Shown: positions 43,171 through 53,416 of the stretch, in pieces | Layout of the letters: each line of letters opens with the position of its first letter | Numbering within the stretch: position 1 is the first letter of the stretch | Assembly (NCBI RefSeq): GCF_000023465.1 | Contig: NC_014041.1 | Location: forward strand, 682,001 to 746,000 | DNA from: Zunongwangia profunda SM-A87 | GTDB lineage: Bacteria > Bacteroidota > Bacteroidia > Flavobacteriales > Flavobacteriaceae | Length of the DNA: 64,000 bases | Reading direction: 5' to 3' | Position numbers and translations under genes: made by a program | The notes under the pieces: model-generated | What the model was told of the DNA's origin: nothing | The model's input: the letters and a program-made list of their open reading frames with translations, nothing else | The model's database searches: none

Positions 43171-45915
43171 ATGATGAAGCATAAATACAATATTAGTGGA
43201 ATGAGTTGCCAGGGCTGCAAATCCCATGTTACTAAAGCGCTTGAAAATATCCCTGGAGTAGAACAAGTAGAGGTAGACCTTGAAAGAGGAAGTGCTGAAG
43301 TAGCTATGCAAAAGCATATCGAAATTGAAGAATTTCAGCAAGCTTTAAAAAATGCCGGTGGAAATTATCAAATATCGATGCCTTCAGAAAATACTTCAGC
43401 TGCTGAAGAAAAATTGATGACTCACAAGTATCATATAAGCGGTATGAGTTGCAATGGTTGTAGATCTCATGTCGAAAAAACTTTAAATGAAATTGGTGGG
43501 GTCGCCAAAGCTGAGGTAAATCTTGAAAAAGCCGAAGCAACCATCAGTATGCATCAGCATATCGAGATTGCAGAATTTCAGCAAGCCTTAAAAAATAATG
43601 GAGGAGGTTATGAAATTCATCCGGCCGGTCATCAGTATCATCATACAGAGAAAAGTAAAAATAAAAAAAAGTCCAAGACAAAAGGCAATGGTAAATGGTA
43701 TTGCCCAATGCATTGCGAAGGGGATAAAATATATGACGCGCCGGGAGATTGCCCGGTATGCGGAATGGATTTGGTGCAGGAGCAAAGTTTAAGTGCTTCG
43801 AGTATCACCTACACCTGCCCAATGCATCCTGAGATCGAAGAAGATAAGCCCGGGGACTGTCCAATTTGCGGGATGGATCTGGTGTCTAAAAATCCTGAGC
43901 CAGATGCACAAAACTCTACTTATCTGAAATTGCGTAAAAAGTTATGGCTCTCTCTGGTCTTTACCTTGCCGGTATTTTTGATTGCGATGTCTGATATGCT
44001 AAACAATAATCCACTTTACAAAATAATGGATTTGGAATATTGGAATTGGGGGCAGTTTGTATTGTCTATTCCGGTTGTTTTCTATACCGCCTGGATGTTT
44101 TTTGAACGTGCCTGGAAATCTGTAGTGAACTGGAATTTAAACATGTTTACCTTAATAGGTATTGGAGCCGGAGTAGCGTGGGTTTTCAGTGTTCTGGGGT
44201 TGCTTTTTCCAGGGGTATTCCCCGATCAATTTAAAACCGAAGCAGGAACAGTACATGTTTATTTTGAAGCTGCTACAGTAATATTAACCCTAGTGTTGCT
44301 TGGACAAATGTTAGAGGCCAGAGCCCACGATCGCACCAATTCGGCTATAAAAGAATTACTGAAACTGGCACCTAATAAAGCTACTCGAATTAAAGATGGA
44401 AAAGAAGAAGTAGTTAAAATCGATGAGATCGAAGAAGGCGATATTTTAAAAGTAAAACCCGGAGAAAAAATTCCGGTGGATGGAATTATAAAAGAAGGAA
44501 AGTCATCAATCGATGAAAGTATGATTACGGGAGAACCTGTTCCTGTAGAGAAATCGACTGATGATAAAGTAACTTCAGGAACCATAAACGGAAATTCTTC
44601 TTTTACCATGGTTGCCCAGCAAGTTGGAGATGAAACTTTGCTCTCGCAAATTATCCAGATGGTAAATGATGCCAGTAGATCTCAGGCCCCAATTCAGCGT
44701 TTAGCCGATAAAATTTCTGGCTATTTTGTGCCGATTGTGGTGCTTATTTCTGTCATCACTTTTGTGGTTTGGGCTATTTTTGGTCCGTCACCATCTTATG
44801 TTTATGCTTTTGTGAATGCTATCGCAGTACTGATTATAGCTTGTCCCTGTGCACTTGGCTTGGCTACCCCAATGTCGGTAATGGTTGGTGTCGGGAAAGG
44901 TGCTCAAAATGGAGTTCTGATTAAAAATGCGCAGGCTTTGGAGTTAATGAATCAGATAGACACCTTAATCATCGATAAAACGGGAACCATTACTGAAGGA
45001 AAACCTTCTGTGGAAAAGATAGTAAGTGTTGGAGGATACAGTGAAAGTGATATTGCAGGATTTGTAGCTGCTTTAAATACGCATAGTGAACATCCACTAG
45101 CTACTGCCACGATCAAATATGCGAAGATGCGCGAAATTGAAATTGAACAAGCTTCAAATTTCGATTCGGTTACCGGAAAAGGTGTTGTTGGTGAACTTCA
45201 GCAGAAAAAATTAGCGCTGGGAAATAAGGCGCTTTTAGATGAAAAAGGGATTAATTCTTCAGGAAAGATTGATCGCGAAATTGAACAATTTCAGCAACAA
45301 GGAAAAACCGTTTCTTATTTAAGTGTAGCTGGTAAGGTTGAGGGTTTTGTTGTGATTTCAGATCCTGTGAAGAAAACCAGCAAAGAGGCGCTTACCAAGT
45401 TGATAGAAGATGGTGTTGAGGTAATTATGCTTACCGGTGATAACGAGCGAACTGCTAAAGCTGTTGCAGATGAAATGGGAATTGCTTTTAAAGCAGGAAT
45501 GTTACCGCAGGATAAAATGCGTGAGGTAGAAAAGCTTCAGCAACAAGGTAGAAAAGTAGCTGCAGCCGGAGACGGAATTAACGATGCGCCGGCATTGGCT
45601 AAAGCTGATATTGGGATCGCTATGGGGACAGGAACCGATGTTGCCATAGAAAGTGCTGAAATTACACTGGTAAAAGGTGATTTAAAAGCGGTACTAAAAG
45701 CAAGAAAACTAAGTGATAAAGTGATGGCTAATATTAAACAAAATCTGTTTTTTGCTTTGATCTATAATAGTATTGGGGTGCCAATTGCAGCGGGTGTTTT
45801 ATATCCTTTTTTCGGAATTTTATTATCACCAATGATTGCGGCTTTGGCAATGAGTTTCAGTTCGGTTTCTGTGATTGCCAATGCATTAAGGTTGCGGGCA
45901 GCAAGACTTTCTTAA
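43171..45915 (+). CDS. copA: Cu(I)-translocating P1B-type ATPase CopA with four N-terminal metal modules
   Basis: The 914-residue pump exports Cu(I)/Ag(I) to the periplasm. Two HMA domains come first (GMSCQGC near residue 10; GMSCNGC near 92; 81 residues apart). Two heavy-metal-binding (YHS-like) motifs follow: CPMHCEGD...CPVCGMDLV and CPMHPEIE...CPICGMDLV (about 175-240). Then the ATPase core: actuator TGEP, ion-site CPC (558-560) in [13 protein letters not shown], phosphorylated Asp602 in [20 protein letters not shown] and [20 protein letters not shown]. The two HMA copies are alike even at DNA level (43315-43374 and 43558-43617), suggesting a fairly recent internal duplication. Confidence 0.96.
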   Translation: MMKHKYNISGMSCQGCKSHVTKALENIPGVEQVEVDLERGSAEVAMQKHIEIEEFQQALKNAGGNYQISMPSENTSAAEEKLMTHKYHISGMSCNGCRSHVEKTLNEIGGVAKAEVNLEKAEATISMHQHIEIAEFQQALKNNGGGYEIHPAGHQYHHTEKSKNKKKSKTKGNGKWYCPMHCEGDKIYDAPGDCPVCGMDLVQEQSLSASSITYTCPMHPEIEEDKPGDCPICGMDLVSKNPEPDAQNSTYLKLRKKLWLSLVFTLPVFLIAMSDMLNNNPLYKIMDLEYWNWGQFVLSIPVVFYTAWMFFERAWKSVVNWNLNMFTLIGIGAGVAWVFSVLGLLFPGVFPDQFKTEAGTVHVYFEAATVILTLVLLGQMLEARAHDRTNSAIKELLKLAPNKATRIKDGKEEVVKIDEIEEGDILKVKPGEKIPVDGIIKEGKSSIDESMITGEPVPVEKSTDDKVTSGTINGNSSFTMVAQQVGDETLLSQIIQMVNDASRSQAPIQRLADKISGYFVPIVVLISVITFVVWAIFGPSPSYVYAFVNAIAVLIIACPCALGLATPMSVMVGVGKGAQNGVLIKNAQALELMNQIDTLIIDKTGTITEGKPSVEKIVSVGGYSESDIAGFVAALNTHSEHPLATATIKYAKMREIEIEQASNFDSVTGKGVVGELQQKKLALGNKALLDEKGINSSGKIDREIEQFQQQGKTVSYLSVAGKVEGFVVISDPVKKTSKEALTKLIEDGVEVIMLTGDNERTAKAVADEMGIAFKAGMLPQDKMREVEKLQQQGRKVAAAGDGINDAPALAKADIGIAMGTGTDVAIESAEITLVKGDLKAVLKARKLSDKVMANIKQNLFFALIYNSIGVPIAAGVLYPFFGILLSPMIAALAMSFSSVSVIANALRLRAARLS

Positions 45916-45957
45916 ACCTCTTTTTGATGCTAAATATATTGACTAAAACCAAGATTC

Positions 45958-47181
45958 ATGGATGACTTTTTAAATAAATGGGGGGAAGCCGCAAATACCA
46001 GTCTGGGGTTTTTCTGGATGGCTTTGTGGGCCTTTGCTTTGGGATATGTGATAAGTAGTTGCATTCAGGTTTTTGTGACAGAAAAGCGAATGCAAAAAAC
46101 AATGGGTAAAAACGAATCTAAAGGGGTGTTACTTGGAACATTCTTTGGCTTCATTAGTAGCTCTTGTAGTTTTGCGGCATTGGCTTCTACCAAAAGTTTA
46201 TTTAAAAAAGGGGCAAGCTTTGTTGCCAGTATTGCGTTTTTACTGGCTTCAACCAATTTGGTAATTGAACTTGGGATAATCATTTCTATATTTTTAGGCT
46301 GGCAATTTGTAGTAGGAGAATATTTAGGCGGAATTTTACTGATCTTGATTAGTTGGTTGCTTATTAGGTTATTTCATCCAAAAGGACTTATTAAAAAAGC
46401 CAGGGAACGTCTTCAGGATAATGAAGATGATGATGTGAACAACCAGAAATCCTGGAAGGAAAGAATTAAAACCGAAAAGAGCTGGGCAAAAGTTTCCCAG
46501 CAATACGGGATGGAATGGAAAATGGTTTGGAAAGACGTTACACTTGGTTTTACCATCGCAGGAATTGTAGCTGCTTTTATTCCAGATTCCTTTTTCCAGA
46601 CGTTGTTCATTAATAGCGGGCAAGGTAATACTGATTTTTCATTTTTTACGATTTTTGAACATATTACCGTTGGACCGCTAGTGGCATTTATCACATTTAT
46701 TGGATCGATGGGAAATATACCGTTGGCAGCTTTATTATTTGGTAAAGGCGTAAGTTTCGCCGGAGTGATCGCTTTTATCTTTAGCGATCTGGTGGTTTTT
46801 CCTGTGCTTCGAATTAACGCCAAATATTATGGTTGGAAAATGTCGTTTTTCATTTTGATGCTTTTATTCATTTCTTTGGTAGGGGCCTCTTTATTATTGC
46901 ATTATGGATTTTTGAGTTTGGATTTGATACCAGATCCATCTAGTGTTAAGGTTCAGGATCAAAGCTTCTTTAAAATAGATTATACCTTTTTTTTAAATAT
47001 TGCTTTTCTGTTAGGTTCAGGATATTTGATTTATTTAGGGTTTTTTAAAAGAACCGATGTGATGCAGATGAAAGAAATGGCTCCAAAAAGTAAATTGATG
47101 GAAAAAGGCCTGAAGTATATTGCCTTTGTATGCTATGTTTGGCTTGCTGGGGGGATGATCGTTAAATATTTTATGCAGTGA
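45958..47181 (+). CDS. ArsP/DUF318-type permease
   Basis: This 407-residue membrane protein has eight to ten helices in two halves joined by a charged loop (KKARERLQDNEDDDVNNQKSWKERIKTEKSW). The halves carry the pfam03773-type repeats: VLLGTFFGFISSSCSFAALASTKSLFKKGAS in the first and VAFITFIGSMGNIPLAALLFGKGVSFAG in the second. Relatives are annotated as permeases and include ArsP organoarsenical exporters. Directly after copA with a 42-base gap it probably belongs to the metal island; whether it exports copper complexes is inference. A terminator follows, closing the island. Confidence 0.8.
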   Translation: MDDFLNKWGEAANTSLGFFWMALWAFALGYVISSCIQVFVTEKRMQKTMGKNESKGVLLGTFFGFISSSCSFAALASTKSLFKKGASFVASIAFLLASTNLVIELGIIISIFLGWQFVVGEYLGGILLILISWLLIRLFHPKGLIKKARERLQDNEDDDVNNQKSWKERIKTEKSWAKVSQQYGMEWKMVWKDVTLGFTIAGIVAAFIPDSFFQTLFINSGQGNTDFSFFTIFEHITVGPLVAFITFIGSMGNIPLAALLFGKGVSFAGVIAFIFSDLVVFPVLRINAKYYGWKMSFFILMLLFISLVGASLLLHYGFLSLDLIPDPSSVKVQDQSFFKIDYTFFLNIAFLLGSGYLIYLGFFKRTDVMQMKEMAPKSKLMEKGLKYIAFVCYVWLAGGMIVKYFMQ

Positions 47182-47187
47182 TAAAAA

Positions 47188-47219
47188 TAAAAAGAGAAGC
47201 TTTTGGCTTCTCTTTTCTT
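47188..47219. terminator. Terminator closing the copper island
   Basis: AAAAAGAGAAGC-TTTTG-GCTTCTCTTTTCTT forms an uninterrupted stem with A and T tracts. Confidence 0.85.
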
Positions 47220-47245
47220 GCAATTGAACAATTATTAATTGAAAT

Positions 47246-47710
47246 TTATTTGGGGTTTTTATTTTTGCTTCTAAAATCTTTGCGGTGACCTTTAAAGGCC
47301 ATCATTCGATTTCTTTTTTCAGCTCTTTGTGAGTCTTTCCAAAGCATGTATTGCTCTTTGTTTAGAATTTTCTGAATAGATTGCTGAAAGGCGATTTCTT
47401 TATCTAATCGGGTATTCATTTTTTCGAAAGCTTCTGCTTTTAACTTGCTATCTTCAACAGCTTCTTTCATTTCCTTACGCCTTTTGACTTTATCCTCAGC
47501 GCGATCAACGTATAATTTCTGAAATTCTTCCTGTTGTCTTTCAGTAAGATCTAAAGCTAAAGTTAATTGCTTAGACTTCAGTATCGCTTTTTCTTCAGCA
47601 GTCATATTCATTCCTGCACGTTCCTTCATTAGCTTTTTATGATTTTCTTTTTGCTGAGCAAAAGAAGATACTCCAATAAGCACCATTATAATAATACATA
47701 AATTTTTCAT
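47246..47710 (-). CDS. Spy/CpxP-like periplasmic protein
   Basis: A signal peptide (MKNLCIIIMVLIGVSSFA|Q) is followed by an all-helical, highly charged protein. The helix pattern KSKQLTLALDLTERQQEEFQKLYVDRAEDKVKRRKEM resembles the LTxxQ motif helices of Spy/CpxP family proteins (here LTERQ), which bind unfolded proteins in the periplasm and often respond to copper stress. The 154-residue length fits. The adjacent copper island (convergent) is suggestive, but the family match is weak by eye. The end is very basic (GHRKDFRSKNKNPK). Confidence 0.65.
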   Translation of the reverse strand: MKNLCIIIMVLIGVSSFAQQKENHKKLMKERAGMNMTAEEKAILKSKQLTLALDLTERQQEEFQKLYVDRAEDKVKRRKEMKEAVEDSKLKAEAFEKMNTRLDKEIAFQQSIQKILNKEQYMLWKDSQRAEKRNRMMAFKGHRKDFRSKNKNPK

Positions 47711-47795
47711 AAGGACGAAATTTAAAGTGAATTCTATAATAGGACTGTTAAAAACAAGAAAGGTTTAAAGTTTTATTTATAATAATTAATTAAAA

Positions 47796-47828
47796 ATAAA
47801 AAACCTGCCTCGTGGGGGGAGGCAGGTT
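47796..47828 (-). terminator. Terminator of the metalloprotease gene
   Basis: On the minus strand AACCTGCCTC pairs with GAGGCAGGTT across a 7-nt loop, followed by TTTTTATTTTTA. Confidence 0.85.
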
Positions 47829-47867
47829 CTCAAATTAATAAATCAAATTAGGTCTATTGGGATAGAC

Positions 47868-50357
47868 TTAGTCGTTAGGATTAAGAATTTGATCTATTCT
47901 TTCTAATGCATCCTGAAGGTGGTATCTTGTTAAAGTGTCTCCTGACCGATACATAGAATTTCTTATTTGTCGTTGTAAGGTTTGCAATTCTCCTCTTACG
48001 ATTGGGCGAATATCACTTTGTGCGACATTTACATTGGTTCTACTAATCCAACGGCGGTAAGCACTAGGAATTGCAGTTTGATCTTCTGTCATTAAATATG
48101 CCATACGATCGATATAGGCTCTTTGAAGGTTTCTGCGGTATCTGTCAATTTTTTGACCTGAATTTAGTTCGCTCCATATGCCTTTACGTAACTCGTCCAT
48201 CATATCCAGAAGCGTATAGGCCTCTTTTCCATTAATTTCTTCATTCTCAAGTAAACGTTGCATCCTTCCAAAATCAAGAATATTCGAAAGCGCACTGCTT
48301 TGCATGCTTCGAATTCTTTCGATATTTCCGTCGAATTCGATTTTATTAAAGATATCCTGGTTAATTAACCAATCAGGAGTTTCAAACAATTGTTCCTGTA
48401 AAAAGTCCATGGCTCTTTCCTGTTTTTCTTTATCAACATGAGTATAAACGGCGCCTTCCTGATCATAGGTTTTAGAGTTTTCATATACTCCACCAATATT
48501 AGCAGTAACATGCCCCATATAGCGGTTAAGCTGTGCAAGCACCTGGCCGTAAAGATCGTCAAGATCTTCGTAGTTTTTACCGTCTTCAGCGGTCCATTCG
48601 ATTAATTTAGGAACAATACGCTTCAGGTTTTTGATTCCGTATTCACTGGCGAGCATAGCATCGTCACCAAGATCTTCCGTTTGTGAGGAAGGGTCGATTA
48701 CACCGCCACTTTGCTGACTTCCGAAGCGATATAAAGGATCACCGGCGTGTTCTAAAATCCATTCGTCTAAAACGGGTTTTTCTTCTTTTCCTTCTTTTCC
48801 AGGAATTGGTTTATAGCCCCACATGATGGCATATTTATCATATGGCCCTATGTTTGGCATTAAAGCTACATCCCCATCGCCCGGTTGCGCTACATAATTA
48901 AAACGAGCGTAATCCATAATTGATGGAGCGGTACCGTATTTAGCAGTAAATTCGGGATCGCGCAAGTCTTCTACTGCGTAAGCCGGGCTACTACCCATAT
49001 TGTGAGGAAGACCCAAGGTATGACCAACTTCGTGAGAAGAAACAAAACGTATTAAACGTCCCATGATCTCATCTTTAAATGCTACACCACGTGCGTCTTC
49101 ATTAATTGCAGCTGTTTGCACAAAATACCAGTTTCTAAGTAAAGTCATCACATTATGATACCAGTTAATATCTGACTCTAAGATTTCTCCTGAACGAGGA
49201 TCACTTACGTGAGGCCCGTTTGCATTGGGGATTGGGGAAGCCAGGTAACGAACAGTAGAATAGCGTACATCTTCTGGACTCCAATCTGGATCTTCTTCTG
49301 GAGTTGGCGCTTCCTTAGCGATAATGGCATTTTTGAAACCTGCAGCTTCAAAAGCTACCTGCCAATCTTCTATTCCTTGCTTGATGTAAGGCACCCATTT
49401 TTTAGGGGTAGCACGGTCTATATAATAAACGATTTGTTTTTTTGGTTCTACCAATTCACCGTTTTTAAATTTTTCCATGTCTTCATCCTTCACTTCTAAT
49501 CTCCAACGGTCAAGATACTCGACAGTTTTACTTTTCTGAGCGTCCAAGCCATAATCGGTTTGGCTAGTTGTAAACCATCCTACTCGCTCATCAAAATAGC
49601 GACGCTCCATGGGTTCTTTAGGTAAAAGAATCATAGAGTTACTAAATTCTAAAGAGATAGACCCGGTAGTTGAATTAGAAGGTGGGTCGCCGGCGTTATA
49701 GGTCTTTATGTGTCTAACTTCAATATTTTCAGGGTAACTTCTAATAGTATCAATAAAAGAACGGCTATCGTCTAATCTGGATACTTTGTATTGTTTGCGA
49801 TAACGATCGCCTAATCCCAGCGCCTGAACATCTTTTTTATAAAGATCTGTCACCTCTATAATCGTTGATTTGTTGATAGAATCTTTACCAACCGTTTCTA
49901 TATCAAAAGAACTTAAAATAGGCTCGAAGTTAGAATTTACCACTGCCTCGTGAACAGGAAGCGAATCGGCAGCATAAATATCGTAAGATACTACCCGTAG
50001 TAATACCTGATCGCCTTTCTTTTGCCAGCGATGAACCTGAGTGTTTTGTTTACCGCCCCCAAAGCCAATACCTGAAGCTGTTTTGGCAATTCTGGTTACG
50101 GTAAGCATTTCACGATTAAAAAGGCTATCCGGAATTTCGTAATAATACTTGTTTTTTACTTTGTGAACGGTAAAAAGACCTTCATCTGATTTTGCATCTT
50201 TGGTGATGACTTTAGCATAAGGTTTTAAACCGTCTTTTGATTCTTCTTTTTGAGCATTGGTGGGTTGAGCTTTTTTGTTTTTCTGAAAAACGGCACAAGA
50301 AGCCATTAAAAAAGAAAGCCCTACTGCACAAATTCTAATTGGTAGTTTGTTTGTCAT
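47868..50357 (-). CDS. Secreted zinc-dependent metalloprotease lipoprotein (DUF5117/DUF5118 type)
   Basis: The protein (829 aa) has a lipoprotein signal (AVGLSFLMASC). DUF5118/5117-type N-terminal sequence follows (YYEIPDSLFNREMLTVTRIAKT; QVLLRVVSYDIYA). The zinc site HEVGHTLGLPHNMGSS (HExxHxxGxxH, metzincin type) lies at about residue 440, with DYARFNY after it as a likely Met-turn region (SIMDYARFN). It acts on the cell surface or in the periplasm, and the target is unknown. It stands alone with a terminator on its downstream side. Confidence 0.88.
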   Translation of the reverse strand: MTNKLPIRICAVGLSFLMASCAVFQKNKKAQPTNAQKEESKDGLKPYAKVITKDAKSDEGLFTVHKVKNKYYYEIPDSLFNREMLTVTRIAKTASGIGFGGGKQNTQVHRWQKKGDQVLLRVVSYDIYAADSLPVHEAVVNSNFEPILSSFDIETVGKDSINKSTIIEVTDLYKKDVQALGLGDRYRKQYKVSRLDDSRSFIDTIRSYPENIEVRHIKTYNAGDPPSNSTTGSISLEFSNSMILLPKEPMERRYFDERVGWFTTSQTDYGLDAQKSKTVEYLDRWRLEVKDEDMEKFKNGELVEPKKQIVYYIDRATPKKWVPYIKQGIEDWQVAFEAAGFKNAIIAKEAPTPEEDPDWSPEDVRYSTVRYLASPIPNANGPHVSDPRSGEILESDINWYHNVMTLLRNWYFVQTAAINEDARGVAFKDEIMGRLIRFVSSHEVGHTLGLPHNMGSSPAYAVEDLRDPEFTAKYGTAPSIMDYARFNYVAQPGDGDVALMPNIGPYDKYAIMWGYKPIPGKEGKEEKPVLDEWILEHAGDPLYRFGSQQSGGVIDPSSQTEDLGDDAMLASEYGIKNLKRIVPKLIEWTAEDGKNYEDLDDLYGQVLAQLNRYMGHVTANIGGVYENSKTYDQEGAVYTHVDKEKQERAMDFLQEQLFETPDWLINQDIFNKIEFDGNIERIRSMQSSALSNILDFGRMQRLLENEEINGKEAYTLLDMMDELRKGIWSELNSGQKIDRYRRNLQRAYIDRMAYLMTEDQTAIPSAYRRWISRTNVNVAQSDIRPIVRGELQTLQRQIRNSMYRSGDTLTRYHLQDALERIDQILNPND

Positions 50358-50508
50358 AAGGTTTATTTAATTTTTTAGCTGAATTTGGATTGTATTTTTT
50401 AAGAACTGCGTTATCCAAAATCATTTATTTGACTATAAAATCTTAAAAAGGTTTAAGTGAAGTTAATAAAAATCTAAATTTTAAGAGGCTTACCAAGCTT
50501 ATACAATC

Positions 50509-50538
50509 AAAAAAGGTCACTTTTGATAGTGACCTTTT
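50509..50538 (-). terminator. Terminator of lysS
   Basis: AAAAGGTCAC-TTTTGATA-GTGACCTTTT forms a nine- to ten-bp stem with A/T flanks just beyond the lysS stop. Confidence 0.8.
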
Positions 50539-50563
50539 AAAAATATTAACTTTAAATGATTGT

Positions 50564-52255
50564 TTATGCAACGCTTATCTTCATATCATTCCCTTCTTTA
50601 AAAACATCTATCATTTTATGCTTTCTTAATGATTTTAGAGCTTTATCCCATTTTTTATTACTTAAACCAGATTTCTCCTTAATAAGGTTCATATCATGGT
50701 TTTGATCATCTTTAAGTAATTGGTACACCGCTTTTTCTTCTTCGGTAAGCTCTACCTGTTTTTTCTCTGGTTTCATTTGCGGGAAGAATAATACTTCCTG
50801 AATAGATTGATTATTTGTTAGGAACATAACTAGACGATCCATTCCAATTCCTAATCCAGATGTAGGAGGCATACCATACTCCAAAGCTCGCAGAAAATCC
50901 TGATCGATAAACTCGGTCGCTTCATCATCTCCTTTTTCAGCCAATCGTAATTGTTCTTCAAATCTTTCGCGCTGATCGATAGGATCGTTAAGCTCTGAGT
51001 ATGCGTTGGCAATTTCTTTACCACAAACCATCAGCTCGAAACGCTCGGTTAATTCCGGGTTTTCACGATGTGTTTTACAAAGCGGACTCATCTCTTTTGG
51101 ATAATCGGTAATAAAGGTGGGTTGGATATAATTACCTTCACATTTTTCACCAAAGATCTCGTCGATAAGTTTTCCTTTACCCATGGTTTTATCAACTTCA
51201 ATACCCATGCTTTTTGCAGCCTCAAATAATTCTGCTTCAGATTTACCGGTAATATCGAATCCCGTAAATTCGATAATCGCATCTGTCATGGTTACCCGCT
51301 TATACGGTGCTTTAAAATCTACTTGATGCTTTCCGAAGGTGGCTTCTGTAGTGCCATTAACCGCCATGGCGCAATGTTCCAACAGTTTTTCAGTAAAATC
51401 CATCATCCAGTTGTAGTCTTTGTAGGCTACATAAATTTCCATAGCGGTAAATTCTGGATTGTGAGTTCTATCCATTCCTTCATTTCTGAAGTTTTTAGAG
51501 AATTCGTAGACTCCGTCGAAACCACCAACAATCAATCGCTTTAGGTAAAGTTCGTTAGCAATTCTTAAGTATAATGGAATGTCAAGGGCATTGTGATGTG
51601 TTATGAAAGGGCGTGCAGCTGCTCCCCCGGGTATAGATTGAAGAATTGGGGTTTCAACTTCAAAATATCCCGCTTCGTTAAAGAAATTACGCATAGCACT
51701 AAAGAGTTTAGTGCGCTTTACAAAAATTTCTTTCACTTTTGGATTAACGGCAAGATCGGCATAACGTTGGCGGTAACGATGCTCGGGATCGGTAAAACCG
51801 TCGTAAGTATTTCCTTCTTTATCGGTTTTTGGTAATGGTAATGGGCGGATAGATTTACTTAGAAGTTCAAAATCCTTGACCATCACGGTCATTTCACCTA
51901 CCTGTGTTTTAAATAATTCTCCCTGGATACCAATAAAGTCTCCAATATCCAGCAGCTTTTTATATACATCATTGTACTTGCTTTTATCTTCGTCGGTACA
52001 AATTTCGTCACGGTTAAAGTAAACCTGAATTTTACCTTTAGAATCCTGTAATTCGGCAAAAGAAGCTTTACCCTGAATTCTTCGGGACATAAGGCGTCCC
52101 GCGATAACTACTTTTTTACCTTCTTCGAAATTTGTCTTAATATCGGCAGAAGTGTGATCTAATGGAAATAAGTCGGCTGGATAAGGATTAATACCTTTTT
52201 CTCTTAATGTAGCCAGTTTTTCTCTCCGTATAACTTCCTGTTCAGATAGCTGCAT
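50564..52255 (-). CDS. lysS: Lysyl-tRNA synthetase, class II
   Basis: It charges tRNA-Lys. The OB-fold anticodon domain (VVIAGRLMSRRIQGKASFAELQDSKGKIQVYF) is followed by class II motif 2 (FRNEGMDRTHNPEFTAMEIYVAY) and motif 3 (GLGIGMDRLVMFLTN). Residues past ~500 add a ~60-residue tail (ELTEEEKAVYQLLKDDQNHDMNLIKEKSGLSNKKWDKALKSLRKH...) that looks like a winged-helix module, seen in other Bacteroidota LysRS. Total 563 residues, longer than E. coli LysS (~505) because of it. Confidence 0.96.
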   Translation of the reverse strand: MQLSEQEVIRREKLATLREKGINPYPADLFPLDHTSADIKTNFEEGKKVVIAGRLMSRRIQGKASFAELQDSKGKIQVYFNRDEICTDEDKSKYNDVYKKLLDIGDFIGIQGELFKTQVGEMTVMVKDFELLSKSIRPLPLPKTDKEGNTYDGFTDPEHRYRQRYADLAVNPKVKEIFVKRTKLFSAMRNFFNEAGYFEVETPILQSIPGGAAARPFITHHNALDIPLYLRIANELYLKRLIVGGFDGVYEFSKNFRNEGMDRTHNPEFTAMEIYVAYKDYNWMMDFTEKLLEHCAMAVNGTTEATFGKHQVDFKAPYKRVTMTDAIIEFTGFDITGKSEAELFEAAKSMGIEVDKTMGKGKLIDEIFGEKCEGNYIQPTFITDYPKEMSPLCKTHRENPELTERFELMVCGKEIANAYSELNDPIDQRERFEEQLRLAEKGDDEATEFIDQDFLRALEYGMPPTSGLGIGMDRLVMFLTNNQSIQEVLFFPQMKPEKKQVELTEEEKAVYQLLKDDQNHDMNLIKEKSGLSNKKWDKALKSLRKHKMIDVFKEGNDMKISVA

Positions 52256-52298
52256 GATGTAATTTTAAATTTTAGCCTCTTCTTTTTTAGAAGAACTG

Positions 52299-52329
52299 CA
52301 AATATAATGACAATCAGAGTACCAACCAA
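52299..52329 (-). promoter_or_regulatory. Putative lysS promoter
   Basis: On the minus strand TATATTTG (52299-52306) matches TAnnTTTG and TTG triplets at 52327-52329 and 52323-52325 lie 20 and 16 bases upstream. The resulting leader holds a small stem (TCTTC/GAAGA). Confidence 0.5.
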
Positions 52330-52406
52330 TGTTCTATTATAAGTTTAGCTATGAATCTGAAACAGAAATTCTATCTTTGTTTTTTGTTTTAGATAATATT
52401 AAAATT

Positions 52407-52565
52407 ATGAGTATATGGCGAGTTATTTTATCAATTTTTTTTCCGCCTTTAGCCGTATTCGATAAAGGATGTGGATCTATATTAATCGTGTTTCTTTTAA
52501 CTCTACTCGGCTGGATCCCGGGCGTAATTGCCGCACTTATAATTTTAAATAATCCTAATAAATGA
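52407..52565 (+). CDS. YqaE/Pmp3-family small membrane protein
   Basis: The 52-residue protein starting at the ATG at 52407 has the family signature: two helices, with FFPPLAVFDKGCGSILIVFLLTLLGWIPGVIAALIIL. An earlier ATG at 52329 would add 26 residues that do not fit the family and lie upstream of a -7-like box (TATCTTTG at 52372-52379), so it was rejected. Pmp3 proteins affect membrane potential or salt tolerance. The stop overlaps the lipB start (ATGA), so the two are coupled. Confidence 0.88.
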   Translation: MSIWRVILSIFFPPLAVFDKGCGSILIVFLLTLLGWIPGVIAALIILNNPNK

Positions 52566-53272
52566 TGCTAAAGGTGCAAAATAAGAAAATAGAAGTAAGA
52601 GATTTAGGACTAAAAGACTATAAAGAAACCTGGGACGAGCAGGAACGGCTTTTCAAAGAGATTCTTGATTTGAAAGTAAAGAACAGGAGAGAAAATACTA
52701 AAAGAGAAACTCCCAATTATCTACTTTCAGTAGAGCATCCACATGTATATACTTTGGGTAAAAGTGGTGATATATCTAACCTTTTGATTAATGAAAAGCA
52801 GCTAGAGGAAAAGGGTGCTTCTTTTTACAAAATCAATAGAGGGGGGGATATAACCTATCACGGGCCTGGTCAAATGGTAATTTATCCAATTTTAGACTTG
52901 GATAATTTTTTTACCGATATTCATAAATATTTAAGGCTTTTAGAAGAGGCTGTCATCCTGGTATTGCAAGACTTTGGAATCAAGGCTGGACGTAGTGAAG
53001 GGGAGACTGGAGTTTGGTTGGATGTAGGAACTCCGTTTGCCAGAAAAATCTGTGCCATGGGTGTTCGCGCTAGCCGGTGGGTAACTATGCATGGTTTGGC
53101 TTTAAATGTAAATGCAGATTTAGGGTACTTTGATAATATTGTTCCCTGCGGAATTAAAGAAAAAGCGGTTACTTCTTTAAATGTGGAGTTGGGTAAGACC
53201 ACAGTTGATATAGAAGAGGTGAAGAAGAGGTTTTTAGAGCATTTTAAAATTTTGTTTAATATTGATTATTAG
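52562..53272 (+). CDS. lipB: Lipoyl(octanoyl) transferase LipB
   Basis: LipB moves octanoate from acyl carrier protein to lipoyl domains of 2-oxoacid dehydrogenases. Signatures are VEHPHVYTLGKSGD, INRGGDITYHGPGQMVIYPI, ARKICAMGVRASRWVTMHGLALNVN with the catalytic Lys, and NIVPCGIKEKAVTSL with the acyl-carrying Cys (about residue 194). The length of 236 residues is normal. It follows the YqaE gene with a four-base overlap. Confidence 0.96.
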   Translation: MMLKVQNKKIEVRDLGLKDYKETWDEQERLFKEILDLKVKNRRENTKRETPNYLLSVEHPHVYTLGKSGDISNLLINEKQLEEKGASFYKINRGGDITYHGPGQMVIYPILDLDNFFTDIHKYLRLLEEAVILVLQDFGIKAGRSEGETGVWLDVGTPFARKICAMGVRASRWVTMHGLALNVNADLGYFDNIVPCGIKEKAVTSLNVELGKTTVDIEEVKKRFLEHFKILFNIDY

Positions 53273-53313
53273 GTGTTTAAGTGTATCAGGGAAGTTGTTA
53301 TTAAAAAATATTG

Positions 53314-53364
53314 AAAAAGAGTAGTTTTAAATTTTATATTTTTAAAATAATTGCTCTTTTTTTT
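53314..53364 (+). terminator. Probable terminator after lipB
   Basis: AAAAAGAG pairs with CTCTTTTTTTT and an inner TTTTAAA with TTTAAAA, forming an interrupted long hairpin with a T-run end. Confidence 0.5.
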
Positions 53365-53416
53365 GTATATCATGAATTCTGATCTCAATTTCAGTAATTT
53401 AAGATTTCAAGTTTTT

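Noticed and set aside
52329..52406. Earlier start of the YqaE/Pmp3 gene
   Set aside because: The added residues do not fit the family and span a -7-like promoter box.
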